DNA of 64,000 nt from Nitrosomonas sp. Is79A3 (lineage in GTDB: Bacteria; Pseudomonadota; Gammaproteobacteria; Burkholderiales; Nitrosomonadaceae): NCBI RefSeq assembly GCF_000219585.1, contig NC_015731.1:3658001-3722000 (forward strand), in the 5' to 3' direction. The position numbers were made by a program, and so were the translations under genes. This document shows, piece by piece, positions 61,035 through 64,000 of the stretch; within the stretch, counting starts at the first letter, position 1, and each line of letters begins with the position of its first letter. The notes under the pieces were generated by a model, which saw only the letters and a program-made list of their open reading frames with translations, had not been told where the DNA came from and did not search any database.

Positions 61035-61394
61035 ATGAACGAAGAAGAAAAAACATCGGATTTTGACTTTGACCTATGGTCTAGACTTGCTCAGGAGGAG
61101 CCTGAGAAATTTGAGTCCATGCGCCAACAATTGATTGATGATCTGATAGCTCAAGCACCTGCGCATTTCAAACCGCGAATGATTGGCTTGCAGTGGCAGG
61201 TCGATCAAGTCCGCAAACAAGCCAGTAATCCAATGGCTGCCTGTCTACAGATTTCACAGAAAATGTGGAACAATGTGCTTGGTGAAAATGGATTGCTTAA
61301 TGCGCTCCAAGAGCCCAAAAAGATAATACGCACTTTAGAAAAGGCGCCTGCCGGTAAGATTCTATCGTTTGAACGGCCTAAATCCGGTAAGTAA
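61035..61394 (+). CDS. DUF3135 family protein
   Basis: A 119-residue cytoplasmic protein matching DUF3135: FDFDLWSRLAQEEPEKFESMRQQLIDDLI, then RMIGLQWQVDQVRKQASNPMAACLQIS. Function unknown. Two small hairpins follow before the DUF4139 gene. Confidence 0.85.
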   Translation: MNEEEKTSDFDFDLWSRLAQEEPEKFESMRQQLIDDLIAQAPAHFKPRMIGLQWQVDQVRKQASNPMAACLQISQKMWNNVLGENGLLNALQEPKKIIRTLEKAPAGKILSFERPKSGK

Positions 61395-61422
61395 AGCCGG
61401 GGTTGAGCCTCCCCTTTTAGCC

Positions 61423-61439
61423 AGCTGCACCTTGCAGCT
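61423..61439 (+). terminator. Short hairpin after DUF3135 gene
   Basis: AGCTGCA and TGCAGCT, a 7-bp stem with a 3-nt loop, about 30 bp past the stop; a weak terminator candidate followed by TCTATCG. Confidence 0.4.
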
Positions 61440-61483
61440 TCTATCGCTATTGTAGTAGCCTGTAATTACTATAGGAAAATCCC

Positions 61484-62947
61484 ATGCACACTACACGCCG
61501 CACCCATAATCTAGCCCTGCTAACGATAAGCTGCCTATTTCTTTTTAGTAACACCAAGGTAATCGCCGCGGATACCGTTGAGCAATTGAGTACACTCAAA
61601 GAACAAAAATCCGTCGCAGTGACCATATACAACGACGACTTAGCACTGATCAAGGATTTACGGCAGGTTACCTTAGACAGCGGTAATTTTAATTTGGCGT
61701 GGCGTGATGTCAGTGCGCAAATGCGGCCAGAAACTGTACTGCTGCGCAGTATCACCAACCCAGGCAGTGTGGAAGTATTGGAACAAAATTTTAACTTTGA
61801 TTTGCTCACCCCGCAAAGTCTACTGAACAAATACATTGGTCAAACGGTATCGGTCGTTAAAAGCAATCCAGCGACTGGCGTTGAAAGCAAAGAAAATGCC
61901 ATCGTACTCGCAGCCAGCAACGGCGTGGTGCTTAAAATGGCTGATCGCATCGAAACGGGCATGCCTGGTCGTATTACTTTTGATAATGTACCGAGCAATT
62001 TGCGTGATCGCCCTACACTGGTGATTGGCGGGGACAATAGCGGCAAAGCTGCGCAAGATTTAGAGCTGAGTTACTTAACGGGCGGCTTATCCTGGAAAGC
62101 GGATTATGTTGCAGAACTGAATGATAAAGATGATCAACTGGATTTATCCGGCTGGGTAACATTGATCAATACCAGCGGTACCAGCTTTCCCAATGCAAAA
62201 TTACAATTAGTCGCGGGCGATATCAATCGGGTACAGCGAGAATTTGCCGCACCCAGGGCACTGAGAGCCAAGATAATGACTGATGCCGCTGCGGCACCAA
62301 TGCGCGAAGAAGCGCTGATGGAATACCATTTATATAGTCTGGATCGATTAACAACCATCGCCGAAAACCAAACAAAACAAGTTGCACTACTCAATGCTTC
62401 CGCCGTGCCTGCAAACAAAGAACTTGTACTGGCAGGCAGCGATTACTATTATGCAGCCAGCTATGGTGATCTGGGGCAAAAAATGAAAGTGGATGTATTC
62501 GTACAGTTTGATAATAAAGAATCGGCCCGATTAGGCATGCCGTTGCCTAAAGGCATCATACGCGTATACAAGCGTGATAAAACCGGCAATGCGCAGTTTG
62601 TCGGTGAAGATCACATAGACCACACTGCTAAAAACGAGACTGTACGCTTGAAACTGGGCAAATCGTTTGATGTGACTGCGGATAAAAAACAAACCGAGTT
62701 TAAACAATTAAGTACCGGCGGTGCCAGTGGCATTAATCGCTTTGAAAGTGCCTATGAAATCACACTTAAAAATGCTAAAAAGGAACTGGCCACAGTTGTT
62801 GTGCAAGAACCTATACCGGGTGATTGGAAAATAGTGGATGAAAGCCAGCCGCACAGCAAACCCGCCAGCAACACAGCTATGTGGAAAGTCAATGTACCTG
62901 CCGAAGGGTCAACAACGCTCAAATACCGTGTGCAGGTAAAATATTGA
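61484..62947 (+). CDS. DUF4139 domain-containing exported protein
   Basis: A 487-residue protein with a signal peptide (about 1-27, ending VIAAD). DUF4139 core: VTIYNDDLALIKDLRQVTL near the N-terminus, LTGGLSWKADYVAEL, and the C-terminal FESAYEITLKNAKKELATVVVQEPIPGDW. Function unknown; probably periplasmic or outer-membrane associated. Confidence 0.87.
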   Translation: MHTTRRTHNLALLTISCLFLFSNTKVIAADTVEQLSTLKEQKSVAVTIYNDDLALIKDLRQVTLDSGNFNLAWRDVSAQMRPETVLLRSITNPGSVEVLEQNFNFDLLTPQSLLNKYIGQTVSVVKSNPATGVESKENAIVLAASNGVVLKMADRIETGMPGRITFDNVPSNLRDRPTLVIGGDNSGKAAQDLELSYLTGGLSWKADYVAELNDKDDQLDLSGWVTLINTSGTSFPNAKLQLVAGDINRVQREFAAPRALRAKIMTDAAAAPMREEALMEYHLYSLDRLTTIAENQTKQVALLNASAVPANKELVLAGSDYYYAASYGDLGQKMKVDVFVQFDNKESARLGMPLPKGIIRVYKRDKTGNAQFVGEDHIDHTAKNETVRLKLGKSFDVTADKKQTEFKQLSTGGASGINRFESAYEITLKNAKKELATVVVQEPIPGDWKIVDESQPHSKPASNTAMWKVNVPAEGSTTLKYRVQVKY

Positions 62948-63087
62948 TACACGCACACGATTTTCTGCTTTCCAGAAATCTGTTGTCAAGAATAATACAT
63001 ACAAGAATTATTGTAATAATCTAAGATACATCTTGGCTGCAAACTTAATACGGGATTCATTTGTTATCTTTTAACAAATAAGACTAT

Positions 63088-64000
63088 ATGATTAAACTTA
63101 TAGATCAATTAGAAGTATTTCCATGGAATAAAAATTTTGAAACAGGGATAGAAATAATCGATGAGCAACACCAAAAACTTATTTCGCTGTTAAATGAACT
63201 CGCTGGAGCCTTAGTGCGCGGGAACCAGCTTGAAATAAATTATTTTTTTGATGCATTGGCAAAATATGCTGAATTTCATTTTCAAACTGAAGAAGCTATC
63301 TGGGTGGAATATTTCGGTGATGATTCCTGGCTATTATCTCACCAATTAAACCATTCCTCTTTCTTACCTAAAGTAATAGAAATCAAAGAGGGGGAGACTA
63401 ATAAGCCCCGTAATGAGATTATTGAAAGTATTATTCTATTCCTCATTCGCTGGCTGGCCTTCCATATCCTGGATAATGATAAACGAATGGCTTTTGTCGT
63501 TCAAAATGTTAATAAAGGGCTGTCTTTCGAGGAAGCAAAAATCGTTTCAGATAAGAATATGAGCGGTTCGATCAGAGTGCTCATCGAGACTGTTATGAGT
63601 ATGTACGATAGTTTATCTTCAAGAACGCTGATTTTAATGCGTGAAAGCCATGAGCGCAAAAAAATTGAAGAAGAACTTCATAAAGCCAATAAGCAGCTGC
63701 GGAAAGCCAATTTGAGGTTAGAGGCGCTAGCCATGACCGATCAGCTAACAGGCCTATTTAATCGCCGCCATTTTAAGAATGTATTCACACGTGAGCTCAA
63801 AAGGGCTTGCCGGCACAATATTTGCCTTGCTCTTATCATAATTGATATCGATTTCTTCAAAAAAATTAATGATAACTATGGCCACAGCGAAGGTGATCGA
63901 GTATTAGTCCAAGTAAGCCGCAAATTAAAAGATCTTTGCCAACGTCCCGGTGACTATGCTTTTCGCCTCGGCGGGGAAGAATTCGGTGTATTAGCGGCTA
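63088..64000 (+). CDS. Hemerythrin-domain diguanylate cyclase (3' end cut off)
   Basis: The N-terminal ~140 residues form a bacteriohemerythrin: the metal-ligand pattern IEIIDEQHQKLI, EFHFQTEE, LNHSSFLPKV and FHILDNDKRM fits an O2-binding di-iron site. After a coiled linker (MRESHERKKIEEELHKANKQL) the GGDEF domain begins with LTGLFNRRHF and IDFFKKIND and reaches RLGGEEFGVL before the window ends. Likely makes cyclic di-GMP in response to oxygen or redox state. Confidence 0.92.
   Translation, partial: MIKLIDQLEVFPWNKNFETGIEIIDEQHQKLISLLNELAGALVRGNQLEINYFFDALAKYAEFHFQTEEAIWVEYFGDDSWLLSHQLNHSSFLPKVIEIKEGETNKPRNEIIESIILFLIRWLAFHILDNDKRMAFVVQNVNKGLSFEEAKIVSDKNMSGSIRVLIETVMSMYDSLSSRTLILMRESHERKKIEEELHKANKQLRKANLRLEALAMTDQLTGLFNRRHFKNVFTRELKRACRHNICLALIIIDIDFFKKINDNYGHSEGDRVLVQVSRKLKDLCQRPGDYAFRLGGEEFGVLAA

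Noticed and set aside
60805-61038. A 77-codon plus-strand frame
   Set aside because: Runs through repeat copy F and into the start region of the DUF3135 gene; no conservation signal.

Overview
The window looks like a chromosomal stretch of a betaproteobacterium, most likely a Nitrosomonadaceae member (Nitrosomonas-like). This is inferred from the housekeeping order (minD-minE, lolB-ispE-tRNA-Gln-prs-rplY-pth-ychF, and rpsB-tsf-pyrH-frr-uppS-cdsA-dxr-rseP-bamA-skp-fabZ-rnhB) and from the protein sequences. No ammonia-oxidation gene is present, so the genus is not proven. The backbone is AT-rich to neutral; the restriction-modification block at 7.5-13.3 kb is visibly more GC-rich and looks acquired.

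Layout. 1-6.2 kb: cell-division and housekeeping genes, with a tRNA-Gln(UUG). 6.2-14 kb: an accessory island with a Fic protein behind an operator-like repeat cluster, a three-gene restriction-modification operon (split adenine methyltransferase plus a GIY-YIG/SF2 helicase), a decayed type ISP restriction gene riddled with REP elements, and a solitary GIY-YIG protein beside a hairpin element. 14-17 kb: rapA. 17-21.4 kb: an outer-membrane protein, a lipoprotein cytochrome c, hemN and fnr, with a perfect FNR box between the divergent hemN and fnr. 21.5-33.9 kb: translation and envelope genes; lpxD, lpxA and lpxB, usual in this neighbourhood, are absent. 33.9-36.5 kb: mutS. 36.5-47 kb: an accessory stretch with a thioredoxin-CcdA fusion, a His-rich cytochrome c peroxidase, three exported proteins of unknown function and a protealysin-like protease with its emfourin-type inhibitor. 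47-51.7 kb: rhodanese, pseudouridine synthase, methyltransferase, DUF2835 and ettA. 51.7-54 kb: a small module of two antitoxin-like proteins, an AAA ATPase and a DUF4276/TOPRIM-like protein, the best candidate here for a poorly described defence system. 54-64 kb: DUF748 envelope protein, FKBP, DUF454, a PAS chemoreceptor, DUF3135, DUF4139 and a hemerythrin-GGDEF protein running off the end.

A dispersed repeat of about 146 bp with 18-bp terminal inverted repeats occurs six times in full and once truncated between 32.4 and 61 kb. Three genes take their stop codon from inside a terminal repeat, and a fourth stops 4 bp before one. This repeat family, together with the REP elements and the 118-bp hairpin at 13.5 kb, marks most of the places where genes are broken, missing or accessory.
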